Below, piece by piece: positions 1 through 8,952 of a stretch of 64,000 bases of DNA. The DNA lies in NCBI RefSeq assembly GCF_000337535.1, contig NZ_AOIP01000032.1, positions 81,988-145,987 of the forward strand. The letters run 5' to 3'. The notes beneath the pieces were generated by a model. That model saw only the letters and a list, made by a program, of their open reading frames with translations, was not told the DNA's origin and did not search any database. The DNA comes from Natrialba aegyptia DSM 13077. GTDB taxonomy: Archaea > Halobacteriota > Halobacteria > Halobacteriales > Natrialbaceae. The translations under genes were made by a program, and so were the position numbers. Position 1 is the first letter of the stretch. Each line of letters opens with the position of its first letter.

Positions 1-15
1 GTCGTCGAGGCTCAT
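1..15 (-). CDS. First codons of a gene leaving the left edge
   Basis: The minus strand reads ATG then four codons (MSLDD) before the window ends. It lies 71 nt downstream of the dihydrouridine-synthase-like gene on the same strand, so it may be the next gene of the cofD cluster. In haloarchaea this position is often held by a CitG-like triphosphoribosyl-dephospho-CoA synthase family gene, but five codons cannot show that. The identity is inference only. Confidence 0.3.
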
Positions 16-86
16 AGGGGGTGGAGGTGTGCCCGCTGGAAAATCTTTTCGTGGTGTCGTCGGCAGCGAGTCGGCGGGTGGCCGCG

Positions 87-845
87 TTACGAACTCGAGT
101 CGACGTTCGCTCGCTCGCCGAGTCGGCGCGTTGCAGCATCGTGAACGCGTTCGAGCACGACGGGGTTGTCGCTCGGCCGGCCGACGCTCACCGCGTCGGC
201 CCCGTATTCGGCGTACTCGCGAACGGTTTCGTCGTCGCGGACGCCGTTGTTGGCGACGACGAACAGGTCCGTCGAGGCGGTGATGTCGGCGATGACCGAC
301 TCGGTGTCCATCGCGTCGACGTGGACGAACGCGGCCCCTGCGCGTTCGAGTTCACGAGCGAGCGCCGGCAGTTCGACGCCGGGAACCTCCGCGCGGACTT
401 TCGCGCCGACGGTGACACCGGTGGCTGCGGCCGCCTCGACGTAGCCGGCGAGGCGCTCGCGGTCGGCCAGGAGCGTCTCGCCGCAGCCGACGGCGCAGAG
501 TTCGTCCTGTCTGCAGTGGGCGTTGATCTCGAGGAAGGCGTCGTGGCCGTCGCAGATGCGGGCCGCCTCGACGATCGGGCCCGGCGTCGTACTGCGAACG
601 TTAAACGCGGGCTGGATCGGCGCGTCCGCCAGGGCCTCGAGTTCGCGGTCGATGAAGGCGAGCGGATCGTCCGGGATGAACTCGGTGCGGTCGCGGGCGA
701 CGAGTTCTCGCGCCGCTGCTCTGGCGTCTGCGTCGAGGGCGATGCCGCCGAGGAACGCGGCCCCGGCGTATTCGGAGCCAGCGCGTGCCCAGTCGGCGTT
801 CGATTCGCCGCTGAGGCTGGCGAGTGCGAGCGGAGGCGTGAACAT
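87..845 (-). CDS. Dihydrouridine-synthase-like TIM-barrel flavoprotein
   Basis: A 252-residue protein beginning MFTPPLALASLSG. It has the fold signature of the archaeal tRNA-dihydrouridine synthase-like (MJ0144-type) family: LEINAHCRQDELCAVGCGE around residues 100-118, a VGAKVRAE strand, and VSVGRPSDNP near the C-terminus for phosphate binding of FMN. Family members are TIM-barrel flavoproteins, and an actual tRNA-modifying role has not been shown for this branch as far as I know. The start lies 6 nt past the stop of cofD on the same strand, so the two are probably co-transcribed; pairing with cofD is common in haloarchaea. It could act on tRNA or serve an F420-linked function; the sequence does not decide. 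Confidence 0.75.
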   Translation of the reverse strand: MFTPPLALASLSGESNADWARAGSEYAGAAFLGGIALDADARAAARELVARDRTEFIPDDPLAFIDRELEALADAPIQPAFNVRSTTPGPIVEAARICDGHDAFLEINAHCRQDELCAVGCGETLLADRERLAGYVEAAAATGVTVGAKVRAEVPGVELPALARELERAGAAFVHVDAMDTESVIADITASTDLFVVANNGVRDDETVREYAEYGADAVSVGRPSDNPVVLERVHDAATRRLGERANVDSSS

Positions 846-851
846 CGTGAC

Positions 852-1844
852 TCAACTGACGATGTCGATCGCTTCGGCGACCGCACGGATAACTCGTCTG
901 GCATCCGCTTGGGAGTCGATTCGGATGTCCGTCTGAATCGTCGGGCGGTCGAACTCGGCGTCGTCGTCCGTGTCGATCACGTACGCGTCGGCGAACGGAT
1001 AGGCGGTCGCGAGTCCGGACGTACTCGGTTCTGCGTTGACCGCCTGCATCAACTCGCCGGCCGGCCCGGAGAAGGCGTCGTCGCCGAGGAACGGGGAGAC
1101 GACGACGACCGTCGTCTGAGCGAGTGCGTCCGCAAACCCGGGCAGCGCGAGCATCGGCCCGATACTCGTCACCGGATTCGACGGGCCGATCACGACGGTA
1201 TCATCGAGCGCGTCGAGCACGCCCGGCGCTGGCTCCGCCGTGGACGAACCGCGGAACTCGACGGTGTCGACTGACGGCTCGCCCCGACGACCGACCCAGT
1301 ACTCCTGGAAGTGCATCATTCCCTCCGGCGTGTGGATAAGACTCGCGACGGGATCGTCGCTCATCGGCAGGAGGTCGACGTCGAGTCCGAACGCGTCGGC
1401 GAGTCGTGCGGTCGCCTCGCTCAGCGTGTGACCCTGATCGATCAGACTCGTTCGCGTGATGTGGACCGCCCGGTCCCGGTCGCCGATCGTCATGAACTCG
1501 GCGACCCCGGAAAAGCGCCGCCAGTTCGCGAGTTCACGCCCGGCGGTCTGTTTCTCCGTCGGAAGGTACTGCGGTCCCTCGGGAAGGTCGGCGGCCGAGG
1601 CGATGTCCATCAGCGCCGAATTGGTTCGATGCGTGTCGTCGTCGATGCCCCACCACTGCTCCCGATCGAGGATCCCGCCGCCCTGAAAGAGCAACGTATC
1701 GACGTCCGGCGAGACGAACAGTCCGCCGAGTTCGATGTCGTCGCCCGTGTTGGCGACGATCGTCGTCTCCTCCGGTGAGAACGCGACGCCGGCACCGTCC
1801 AACAATTTCGGCGTTCCGGTGCCCCCGGAGAGGAAGGTAACCAT
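852..1844 (-). CDS. cofD: 2-phospho-L-lactate transferase (coenzyme F420 synthesis)
   Basis: CofD joins a phospholactyl-type moiety to the deazaflavin Fo, giving F420-0 (or its dehydro form). The 330-residue protein starts [15 protein letters not shown], the canonical N-terminal nucleotide-binding loop of the family, and I chose this ATG because the frame upstream of it (to 1901) is not family-like. Later motifs include [16 protein letters not shown] near residue 35, the [12 protein letters not shown] segment, and [18 protein letters not shown] around residue 200, where the phospholactate end binds. The F420-type LLM oxidoreductase at 51968-52975 is a plausible user of the product. The dihydrouridine-synthase-like gene follows after 6 nt, suggesting one transcript. 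Confidence 0.93.
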   Translation of the reverse strand: MVTFLSGGTGTPKLLDGAGVAFSPEETTIVANTGDDIELGGLFVSPDVDTLLFQGGGILDREQWWGIDDDTHRTNSALMDIASAADLPEGPQYLPTEKQTAGRELANWRRFSGVAEFMTIGDRDRAVHITRTSLIDQGHTLSEATARLADAFGLDVDLLPMSDDPVASLIHTPEGMMHFQEYWVGRRGEPSVDTVEFRGSSTAEPAPGVLDALDDTVVIGPSNPVTSIGPMLALPGFADALAQTTVVVVSPFLGDDAFSGPAGELMQAVNAEPSTSGLATAYPFADAYVIDTDDDAEFDRPTIQTDIRIDSQADARRVIRAVAEAIDIVS

Positions 1845-1937
1845 ATCCCAGACTCTCGCCTGTGAGTACTTAATCACTTGTGGCCACGGCCGTGGTACCA
1901 TTGCTCACGGATCGTACCGACGAGGCGGCGAAGACGG

Positions 1938-2741
1938 CTATCGATTCCAGGGCGCTTCGTCGGGATCGACCACCCGCTCACCGCGATCGAGTTCGTTGAT
2001 CTCGCCGAACTCGTCCTCGCCGAGATCGATCTCGCGCGCCGCGTAGTTCTCGCGGATGTGGTCGCCGGTCGCTTTTGGGATCGGGACGACGCCGTCGCGC
2101 TGGCAGTGCCAGGCGAGCGCGATCTGGATCGGATCGGAATCGTGGGCGGCCGCGATCTCCTGGAGCGTCTCGCTCTCGGCGAGTTCGCCGCGGGCGATCG
2201 GGCAGTACGCGACCGTCTGTATCTCTCGTTCCCGAGCGAGGGAGACGAGTTCGTCCTGCTGGAGCCACGGGTGGAGTTCGATCTGGTGGGCGAGAAGCGG
2301 CGAGTCGAGGGTGTCGGCGGCCTCACGGAGGAGGTTCGGGGTGAAGTTGCTCACGCCGACGTGGCGGGTCAGCCCCTGCGTTCGGGCCTCGTCGAACGCG
2401 GGGAGGGTATCCGCTGGGTCGTAAGCGCCGGTCGGCCAGTGAACGTACAGCAGGTCGACGGTCTCGACGCCGAGACGGTCGAGGCTCTCGCGGGTCGTCT
2501 CGAGAACGTCCTCGCCGGCCAGGTTCGAAGGGTGGACCTTCGTCGCGAGGAAGATCTCGTCGCGGTCGACATCGGTTTGCTCGAGGGCACGACCGACGGC
2601 CCGTTCGTTGTCGTACATCTGGGCAGTGTCGACGTGCCGGTAGCCCGTTTCGAGTGCCGTGACGACAGCGTCAGTACAGCTCTCGCCGTCGTGGCCGGAC
2701 GTGCCGAACCCCGGCTGTGGAAGTTGTATGTGAATGGACAC
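1938..2741 (-). CDS. Aldo/keto reductase
   Basis: An NAD(P)H-dependent carbonyl reductase of 267 residues, the usual length for bacterial-type AKRs. The catalytic tetrad can be placed at Asp38 and Tyr43 (HVDTAQMYDNE), Lys68 (LATKVH) and His101 (LLYVHWP). The VSNF motif and the C-terminal IPKATGDHIREN phosphate-binding loop are also present. The substrate cannot be read from sequence; 2,5-diketo-gluconate-reductase-like and methylglyoxal-reducing relatives share this pattern. It is on the same strand as cofD and the GCS2-type ligase, but the gaps on both sides are about 100 nt, so a shared operon is not certain. The spacer upstream of its start is filled by a hexamer repeat. Confidence 0.9.
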   Translation of the reverse strand: MSIHIQLPQPGFGTSGHDGESCTDAVVTALETGYRHVDTAQMYDNERAVGRALEQTDVDRDEIFLATKVHPSNLAGEDVLETTRESLDRLGVETVDLLYVHWPTGAYDPADTLPAFDEARTQGLTRHVGVSNFTPNLLREAADTLDSPLLAHQIELHPWLQQDELVSLAREREIQTVAYCPIARGELAESETLQEIAAAHDSDPIQIALAWHCQRDGVVPIPKATGDHIRENYAAREIDLGEDEFGEINELDRGERVVDPDEAPWNR

Positions 2742-2790
2742 GTTCGACTGTACGCCGAGGTCGTACTCGGGCGTGGGGGAACCGGCAAAT

Positions 2791-2858
2791 GGGAACGAAA
2801 ACAGAAATGGAAACGAGAACGGGAACGGGAGCGAAAACGAGAACGAGAACGAGAACGG
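2791..2858. repeat. Degenerate hexanucleotide tract in spacer
   Basis: About 11 imperfect copies of a purine-rich hexamer of the form GAACGA/GAACGG lie in the gap between the GCS2-type ligase stop and the aldo/keto reductase start. The plus strand would read as an Asn-Glu/Asn-Gly run, but no gene signal supports translation. The tract belongs to a family of similar microsatellites seen in gene tails elsewhere in this window. Confidence 0.8.
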
Positions 2859-2861
2859 ACG

Positions 2862-4415
2862 TCAGTCGCCGATCCAGTCCGCGAAACTGCCCTCGAGCAG
2901 CGTCTCGCGCTGCCGGTCGACGTACCGCCGTTGCATCGTTTCGATCGCCGTCTCGAGATCCGCACCCTCTGTCACCGCCGCGCGAACCTGCTCGCGTTTC
3001 CACCGGGCCGGCGTCACCTGCTGACGGACGCGCCGGCGCAGCGGATAAAGGTACTTCGCTGCCTGCTCGTCGGTCAGTCCGCGGGTTGTCAGGCCGTCCT
3101 CGGCGTGTGCGAGCAGGTCGTCGTAGAGCGCCAGCGTGTCCGTCGTCTCCTTGCCGTCGTTCGTGATCCAGACCAGGTCGGCATCGAGTCCGTCGCGCAT
3201 CGCGGCGTAGAAGTTCTCCCGGGCAGTCTGCCAGTCGAGTTCGTGGACGGGGTGCTCGAGCTGGACCAGACTCTCGAGCAGGCCGGCGAAGGCGGCCAGG
3301 AAAGAAATGGAGTCTCGAACCGTCGGCTGAGCGGGGATCGGTCTGAACTCGATACGCGCGTTCGCGGCCGAGCGCGTTGGGCCGCCGAAGACGGGGCGCA
3401 CCCAGCGCCAGTAGGTGCCGTGCTTGCGCCGGAAGTGGGGGAACTGGTCGTCGAAGCGCTCGCCGGCCTCGACGGGCATCGGCACCATCGTGTCGTCGCT
3501 GGCGACCCGGTCGATCGCCTCGTCGACCGACTCGAGGTCGTGGGGGAATCGCACCTTCCCCTCGCCCGTGTTCGGATCGTTCAACACGGTCTCGAAGACG
3601 CTGATGCGGTGTTCCATCCAGCCGTCGTCGAGGATGTCCGCGGCGGTCGCCCCGTCGTCGTAGAGGTCCGCGGGGAAAAACGGCGAGTTCACGCCGAGCG
3701 CGAGCAGCGGGCCGGCGGTCCGGACGGCGTAGTTGAAGTACGCGGGGAGGTCGGGCGCGTGGGGCACCTGGTAGTGGGGCTGGATCGACGTGATGAGGCT
3801 CTCGGGCATGACCGTATCGGCCTGCAACGAGACGTGCGGCGCGTCGATGCGCATGCCGGCCGCGTCGGCTCGGTCCGTGTTGGCCATCGCGTGGTAGCGC
3901 GCGGAGTCGCTCATGTTCGTCGCCGCACGGATCGACCGCGCGTCGCCGTCCGCACTATCGACGGTGCGCTCGACGCTGTCGGTGAGGTACGTCGTCGCAT
4001 CCTCGCCTTCCGGCGGAATCGTCCAGAGGCCGTCGCTGACCAGCCGCATCCGGTCGGACTTGGTCACCTTCAGCGCCGTCTTCAAGCGCGCTTTGACCTC
4101 GGACTCCTGAGCGGCGAGTCCGTGGGCGTTCAACGGCTGTGGACTCGTCGTCATCTCGGCGTTGTGGAGTCCGAGTTCTTTCTCGAAGCCGATGAGTTCG
4201 AGCAGGCGACGGGGCACTCGCCGCAGCGCGCAGTCGTCGTCCTTGATCGCGTAGAACTCGTACTCGAGGCCGACGATCGCCTGGGGGTTGTCGAAGACGC
4301 CGTCCTCGACTTCCTCTTTGATTACCTCGGCGTCGGCTTCGGCTCGCTCGCGAAAGCCGTCGGCTTCGACCGACAACACGTCCGCGACCCGCGCCGCGAG
4401 GTCCGCTGTTGGCAT
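2862..4415 (-). CDS. Glutamate-cysteine-ligase-like protein (GCS2 superfamily)
   Basis: A 517-residue acidic protein. Near residue 50 it has the glutamate pair of the GCS2 fold (LEYEFYAI, Glu51/Glu53), later APHVSLQ and, in the C-terminal half, ARIEFRPIPAQPT, which resembles the metal/ATP-binding arm of the carboxylate-amine ligase family. Haloarchaea use gamma-glutamylcysteine as their main thiol, so a ligase making gamma-peptide bonds is a reasonable role, but this protein is longer than the well-known GshA type and could be a paralogue with another substrate. I start it at MPTADLAARV; the upstream in-frame extension to 4505 is compositionally unlike the rest. GGAGGT directly precedes this ATG, too close for normal ribosome-site spacing. 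Confidence 0.7.
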   Translation of the reverse strand: MPTADLAARVADVLSVEADGFRERAEADAEVIKEEVEDGVFDNPQAIVGLEYEFYAIKDDDCALRRVPRRLLELIGFEKELGLHNAEMTTSPQPLNAHGLAAQESEVKARLKTALKVTKSDRMRLVSDGLWTIPPEGEDATTYLTDSVERTVDSADGDARSIRAATNMSDSARYHAMANTDRADAAGMRIDAPHVSLQADTVMPESLITSIQPHYQVPHAPDLPAYFNYAVRTAGPLLALGVNSPFFPADLYDDGATAADILDDGWMEHRISVFETVLNDPNTGEGKVRFPHDLESVDEAIDRVASDDTMVPMPVEAGERFDDQFPHFRRKHGTYWRWVRPVFGGPTRSAANARIEFRPIPAQPTVRDSISFLAAFAGLLESLVQLEHPVHELDWQTARENFYAAMRDGLDADLVWITNDGKETTDTLALYDDLLAHAEDGLTTRGLTDEQAAKYLYPLRRRVRQQVTPARWKREQVRAAVTEGADLETAIETMQRRYVDRQRETLLEGSFADWIGD

Positions 4416-4606
4416 ACCTCCCTGTGCGAGCGCGACCGGTTTAAAGGTCGTCCTCGATGCCGCATGCGCGGATTGCCGTCGCGACCGCTCGGGGGCCGAG
4501 ACCACGGCGGATACGTTTGAACGCTCTCCGCTAGCAAGTTGAGATTGTCACCGGCAGCCGACCGGTCTCAGAACCGTTTTAGGCACCCCGGCGATAGACA
4601 CCGCCG

Positions 4607-6304
4607 ATGGAGTTCGCCACGTTCGCCGACCGTGTCGCCGCGATCGACGCCGAATCCGCGGACCTCGAAATCGTCGCCCACGTTCGCGATCTGTTCGAAG
4701 ACGCCGGCGACGACCTCCCCGTCGTCGCTCGATTCGTCCAGGGCCGCGTCTTTCCCGCCTGGGACTCGACCACGCTCGATATCGGCCCGAACACGTGCTA
4801 CGAGGCCATCGCCCGCGCGGCGGGGACGAACGTCGCGGCGGACGACGTCGAGGAGCGCCTCGCGGAACGCGGCGAAATCGGCGACGTGGCGGCGAGTTAC
4901 GACTTCGGCGGCCAGCAGGGACTGGGCGCGTTCACCGGCGGCGGTGGCGATAGCACCGGCAGCGGCGACGACCTCACCGTCCGCGAAGTCGACGACACGC
5001 TCACCGAACTCGCGGCCGCCGAGGGCGCGGGCAGCCAGGACCGAAAGGTCGATCTCCTCTTCGGGCTGTTCAACCGCTGTTCGAGTTCAGAAGCACGCTA
5101 CCTCGCCCGCCTCGTTCTCTCGGAGATGCGCATCGGCGTCGGCGAGGGGACGGTCCGGGACGCGATCGCCGAAGCGTTCGAAGTCCCCGAGGACCGCGTC
5201 GAGCGCGCCCTGCAGGTTTCGAACGATTACGGACAGGTCGCGCAAGTTGCCCGCGACGAGGGCGTGTCGGGACTCGACGGTATTGAACTCGAACTCGGCC
5301 GGCCGGTTCAGGCGATGCTCGCCCAGGCGGGGACCGTCACGGACGCCCTCGAGGAGTGGGACGAGGCCGGCGTCGAGTGGAAGTACGACGGGGCTCGCAT
5401 CCAGTTACACCACGATCCGGGCGGCCAGACGCGCGTCTTCTCCCGGAACATGGAGGAAGTGACCGACGCGCTGCCGGAGGTCGTCGAGTTCGCCGCGGAA
5501 ACGCTCGACGAGCCAGTCATCCTGGACGGCGAAGTCGTCGCGATCGATGAGGACGGGAGCCCGCTACCGTTTCAGGAGGTGCTCAAGCGCTTCCGGCGCA
5601 AGCACGACGTGGCGAAGGCTCGCGAGGACGTGTCGGTCCGTCCGGTCTTCTTCGATTGCCTCCACGCTGGGGGCGAGGACCTGCTCGAAGTGCCGCTGAC
5701 GAGCAGGCACGAGCGCCTCGAGTCGGTGCTCGCCGCGGGGCCGGATCGGGATCAGGACCCCGCCGAAGTCGACGGTCTCTCGCTGCTGTGGCTCACCGAC
5801 GACCCGGGCGAGATCGAGGCCATCGACGCCGACGCGCTCGCGGCCGGCCACGAGGGCATCATGCTCAAGAACCCCGACTCGGCGTACTCGCCGGGTCGGC
5901 GCGGAAAGAACTGGCGGAAACGCAAGCCCGACGTGGACACCCTCGACTGCGTCGTCACCGGCGCGGAGTGGGGCGAGGGTCGCCGGGCGACCTTCCTCGG
6001 CACGTTCGAACTCTCCGTGCGCGACGGCGACGAACTGGAGACGGTCGGGAAGGTCGCAACCGGGATCACGGACGAGAAACTGGAAGAGCTGACCGAACTA
6101 CTCGACCCCCACATCGCCGCCGAGGAGGGGCAGAACGTTGAACTCGAACCCGCGGTCGTCTTCGAGGTCGGCTACGAGGAGATTCAGGCCTCGCCGACGT
6201 ACTCGTCTGGCTATGCGCTTCGGTTCCCGCGATTTGTGGGCGTTCGGTACGACAAAGATCCCGAGGAAGCGGACACGCTCGAGCGCCTCCGGAACCTGCA
6301 GTAG
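4607..6304 (+). CDS. lig: ATP-dependent DNA ligase
   Basis: This enzyme seals nicks between Okazaki fragments and after repair, using ATP. It is 565 residues, typical for archaeal replicative ligases. The adenylated lysine is Lys259 in KYDGAR (motif I), followed by the SRNME segment (motif Ia), ILDGEVVA (motif III), EGIMLKN (motif IV) and KPDVDTLDCVV (motif V). The N-terminal DNA-binding domain covers roughly residues 1-230 and contains a short Gly/Ser/Asp-rich stretch around residue 115-125 that is probably a loop. A TTTTAGG TATA-like element lies about 31 nt upstream of the ATG, consistent with a leaderless transcript. It stands alone on this strand. Confidence 0.96.
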   Translation: MEFATFADRVAAIDAESADLEIVAHVRDLFEDAGDDLPVVARFVQGRVFPAWDSTTLDIGPNTCYEAIARAAGTNVAADDVEERLAERGEIGDVAASYDFGGQQGLGAFTGGGGDSTGSGDDLTVREVDDTLTELAAAEGAGSQDRKVDLLFGLFNRCSSSEARYLARLVLSEMRIGVGEGTVRDAIAEAFEVPEDRVERALQVSNDYGQVAQVARDEGVSGLDGIELELGRPVQAMLAQAGTVTDALEEWDEAGVEWKYDGARIQLHHDPGGQTRVFSRNMEEVTDALPEVVEFAAETLDEPVILDGEVVAIDEDGSPLPFQEVLKRFRRKHDVAKAREDVSVRPVFFDCLHAGGEDLLEVPLTSRHERLESVLAAGPDRDQDPAEVDGLSLLWLTDDPGEIEAIDADALAAGHEGIMLKNPDSAYSPGRRGKNWRKRKPDVDTLDCVVTGAEWGEGRRATFLGTFELSVRDGDELETVGKVATGITDEKLEELTELLDPHIAAEEGQNVELEPAVVFEVGYEEIQASPTYSSGYALRFPRFVGVRYDKDPEEADTLERLRNLQ

Positions 6305-6460
6305 GCCGTCAGGACAGCGTCTCGAGCGGCCCGAGTTCGTCGTTTTCCGGGAGTTCAATTTTCCGAATAGTTTTCGGCGACTATCGAATATGCATGACTG
6401 TCGCGTGTGAACGCTAGTCACTACCGTTCCGTGCGAGACCGTCGACACAGGTGAGCACCC

Positions 6461-6466
6461 TTAAGA
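6461..6466 (+). promoter_or_regulatory. TATA-like element for hisC
   Basis: TTAAGA lies 29 nt upstream of the ATG at 6490, the spacing expected for a leaderless haloarchaeal transcript. It supports that start over the in-frame ATG at 6451, which would lie upstream of the promoter. Confidence 0.55.
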
Positions 6467-6489
6467 GCCACGACGAACAGAATTCGCGT

Positions 6490-7683
6490 ATGCAACCGCG
6501 CGACCTGTCCGATCACGTCGCCTACGAGGCGGGTCGAGGCATCGAGGAGGTCGCCCGTGAACTCGGGCGCGACCCCTCGGAGTTCGTCAAACTCGCCTCG
6601 AACGAGAACCCGCTCGGGCCCTCGCCGGCGGCCGCCGAGGCCATCCGCGAGGCCGCCTCGAACGTCAGTTCGTACCCGAAGTCCGCCCACACCGACCTTA
6701 CCGACGCCGTCGCCGACCGCTGGGGCGTCTCCCCCGCCCAGGTCTGGCTGGCAAACGGCGGCGACGGCGCGCTCGATTACCTCTCGCGGGCCATGCTCGA
6801 ACCCGGCGACGACGTCCTCGTCCCGACGCCCGGCTTCGCCTACTACGGGATGAGCGCGCGATTCCACCACGGCGACGTCCGCGAGTACGCGCTCGACCGC
6901 GAGGACGAGTTCACCCAGACCGCAGACACCGTCCTCAGCGAATACGAGGGCGAGCGCATCGTCTACCTCACCAGTCCACACAACCCGTCGGGGTCGACGA
7001 TCGAACTCGCGGAGATCGAACGGCTCGCCGACGAAACCGACGCGGAGACGCTCGTCGTCGTCGACGAGGCCTACGGCGAGTTCGCCGAGACCGACAGCGC
7101 CCTCTCGCTCGTCGAGGGGCGGAACGGCTTCGACGCTCGCGACGATATCGCCGTCTTACGGACGTTCTCGAAGGTCTACGGCCTCGCCGGGCTTCGCCTC
7201 GGCTATGCCGTCGTCCCCGCGGCGTGGGCCGACGCCTACGCCCGCGTGAACACACCCTTCGCCGCGAGTGAACTCGCCTGTCGGGCCGGCCTCGCCGCCC
7301 TCGAAGACGGCGATCACGTCGAGCGAACCGTCGAGACGGTCCGCAAGTCCCGCGCCGCCATGCGCGAGGAAATCGACGCACACGTCTGGGAGAGTGCGGG
7401 GAACTTCGTCCTCGTCGACGTGGGTGATGCGACCGCAGTCGCCGACGCGATGCAAGAGCGCGGCGTCATCGTCCGCGATTGTACGAGTTTTGGCCTCCCG
7501 GAGTGCATCCGAATCACCTGCGGTACCGAGGCCGAAACCGAGCGCGCGATCGAGACGCTTTCCGACGTGCTCGCGACACTCGACTACGAACCGGAACCGG
7601 AACCGGAACCGGAACCGGAATCGGAATCGGAGTCGGAGTCGAAGTCGGAATCAGAGTCGGAACCGGAGGTGGCCGACACGTGA
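6490..7683 (+). CDS. hisC: Histidinol-phosphate aminotransferase with acidic repeat tail
   Basis: HisC converts imidazole-acetol phosphate and glutamate to histidinol phosphate, a late step of histidine synthesis. The 397-residue protein has the class I/II PLP fold: KLASNENPLGPSP near the N-terminus, YLTSPHNPSGSTI, VVDEAYGEF, the PLP lysine in LRTFSKVYGLAGLRLGYA, and IRITCGTEAE near the end. After about residue 360 it carries a ~30-residue tail of alternating Glu-Pro and Glu/Lys-Ser encoded by a hexanucleotide tract; such a tail is not part of the family fold and has probably grown by slippage. The TGA stop overlaps the GTG start of the kinase gene by 4 nt, so translation is likely coupled. 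Confidence 0.93.
   Translation: MQPRDLSDHVAYEAGRGIEEVARELGRDPSEFVKLASNENPLGPSPAAAEAIREAASNVSSYPKSAHTDLTDAVADRWGVSPAQVWLANGGDGALDYLSRAMLEPGDDVLVPTPGFAYYGMSARFHHGDVREYALDREDEFTQTADTVLSEYEGERIVYLTSPHNPSGSTIELAEIERLADETDAETLVVVDEAYGEFAETDSALSLVEGRNGFDARDDIAVLRTFSKVYGLAGLRLGYAVVPAAWADAYARVNTPFAASELACRAGLAALEDGDHVERTVETVRKSRAAMREEIDAHVWESAGNFVLVDVGDATAVADAMQERGVIVRDCTSFGLPECIRITCGTEAETERAIETLSDVLATLDYEPEPEPEPEPESESESESKSESESEPEVADT
7588..7668 (+). repeat. Hexanucleotide tract encoding the HisC tail
   Basis: The end of hisC contains tandem GGAACC units that grade into GGAATCGGAGTC-type units, giving alternating Glu-Pro then Glu-Ser. The regular first part is at about 7590-7620 and the rest is degenerate, the picture expected of an old slippage tract. 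Confidence 0.85.
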
Positions 7684-8213
7684 GAATCGCAATCACCGGC
7701 ACGCCCGGAACGGGGAAGACGACAGCGACCCAGCTGCTCGACTCCCGACTCGGCGAACCCGAAGAAGCGTTCGAACTCGTCCACCTCAATCAGGTGCTCG
7801 AGGACGGGGGCCTCTACACCGAGGTCGACGCCAATCGAGAGAGCAAGGTCGCGGACCTCGACGCGCTAGCAGAGTGGCTCGCAGCGCGCGAGGGGGATCG
7901 TATCGTCGAATCCCACCTCGCACACCACTTCGACGCCGACCGCGTCGCTGTCCTCCGGTGTGCGCCTGCTGAACTCGAGACGCGCCTGCGCGAGCGCGGG
8001 GAAACCGACGCCAAGGCTCGCGAGAACGCAGAGAGCGAAGCGCTGGACGTGATCCTCTCGGAAGCCGTCGACGAACACGGTCTCGAGTCGGTCTACGAAA
8101 TCGACACCACCGACCGAGCACCCGAGACGGTCGCGGACGAACTCGAGCGCGTCGTAACCGGCGACCGGGAGCCGAGTGCCGGAGACGTTGACTTTATGGG
8201 GTATCTGACATGA
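7680..8213 (+). CDS. AK6/Fap7-type adenylate kinase (NTPase)
   Basis: A 177-residue P-loop kinase starting at GTG inside the hisC stop (VRIAITGTPGTGKTTATQLL); no ATG start gives the family N-terminus. The Walker A loop GTPGTGKTT is at residues 7-15, the base-binding ESHLAHHF segment around residue 80, and a lid arginine pattern ETRLRERGET near residue 103. This family has dual adenylate kinase and ATPase activity and, in eukaryotes and archaea, is linked to small ribosomal subunit maturation through uS11. It is coupled to hisC (4-nt overlap) and to the next gene (ATGA overlap). The biological link of the three is unclear; the arrangement is common in haloarchaea. Confidence 0.87.
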   Translation: MRIAITGTPGTGKTTATQLLDSRLGEPEEAFELVHLNQVLEDGGLYTEVDANRESKVADLDALAEWLAAREGDRIVESHLAHHFDADRVAVLRCAPAELETRLRERGETDAKARENAESEALDVILSEAVDEHGLESVYEIDTTDRAPETVADELERVVTGDREPSAGDVDFMGYLT

Positions 8214-8821
8214 CTCTCGATAGATTCAGACCGTACGTCTCGCGATTTCTGGACCCGTTCGTCACCGGCTTCGACCGCGTCGGTATGACGCCCAATGGGG
8301 TGAGCGTCCTCGCGTTCGGCATGGCCGTCCTGGCTGCTGGCGCGTTCTTCCTCGGCGGGCGGGCGGACCCGGTCTGGTATCTCGTCGCTGCGGTTCTCGT
8401 CTTCGTCAACGGCTGGCTCGACATCGTCGACGGCGCACTCGCCCGCGAACAGGAGGTCGCCTCCGCGGGCGGCGATCTACTCGATCACGTCCTCGACCGC
8501 TACGCCGACATCGTCATCATCGGTGGTCTCGCTGCCGGCATCGGCAACTACCTGCTCGGCTTCCTCGCCGTCACGGGCGTCGTCATGACTTCCTACCTCG
8601 GGACCCAGGCCCAGGCCGTCGGCCTCGACCGCGTCTACGGCGGCCTCGTCGGCCGCGCCGACCGCCTCGCGATCATCGGCGTCGTCGGCGTCCTCGCCTT
8701 TCCCGTTCCTGGTGACCTCGGCGGACTGACGCTGGTCGGCTGGCTGCTGGTCTTCCTCGCCGTCGTCGGCCACCTGACCGCGCTCCAGCGGTTCTTTTAC
8801 TCCTGGTCTGCGCTGGATTGA
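8210..8821 (+). CDS. CDP-alcohol phosphatidyltransferase
   Basis: An integral membrane enzyme of 203 residues that transfers a CDP-activated archaeal lipid to an alcohol head group. The family signature DG-x2-AR-x8-G-x3-D-x3-D is visible in DIVDGALAREQEVASAGG and the following DLLDHVLDRYAD, near residues 70-100. About six hydrophobic segments follow the usual topology. Archaeal members of this size make archaetidylinositol phosphate or archaetidylglycerol phosphate; sequence alone does not choose. It overlaps the kinase gene by ATGA and is the last gene of the hisC unit. Confidence 0.88.
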   Translation: MTLDRFRPYVSRFLDPFVTGFDRVGMTPNGVSVLAFGMAVLAAGAFFLGGRADPVWYLVAAVLVFVNGWLDIVDGALAREQEVASAGGDLLDHVLDRYADIVIIGGLAAGIGNYLLGFLAVTGVVMTSYLGTQAQAVGLDRVYGGLVGRADRLAIIGVVGVLAFPVPGDLGGLTLVGWLLVFLAVVGHLTALQRFFYSWSALD

Positions 8822-8952
8822 GGCCGTTTTCAGGTATCCGTATTTCGGAGACAAAGCATCTCGTGACGGGTAGTTCGGTTCCAACGAGACCGTTTTCTCT
8901 GCGACAGGGCCGCGCCGCATGGTTTATGACTCGCCGGGATATAGGTTCACTC

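Noticed and set aside
21-1274. A 417-codon plus-strand frame
   Set aside because: Opposite the well-supported dihydrouridine-synthase-like gene and cofD.
2734-3024. Asn/Glu/Arg repeat open frame over the hexamer tract
   Set aside because: It is a translation of the simple repeat and runs antisense into the ligase-like gene.
1878-4520. An 880-codon open frame on the plus strand
   Set aside because: It lies wholly opposite the aldo/keto reductase and GCS2-type ligase, is Arg/Val/Asp-rich, and has no family motif; high-GC antisense frames of this kind are expected.
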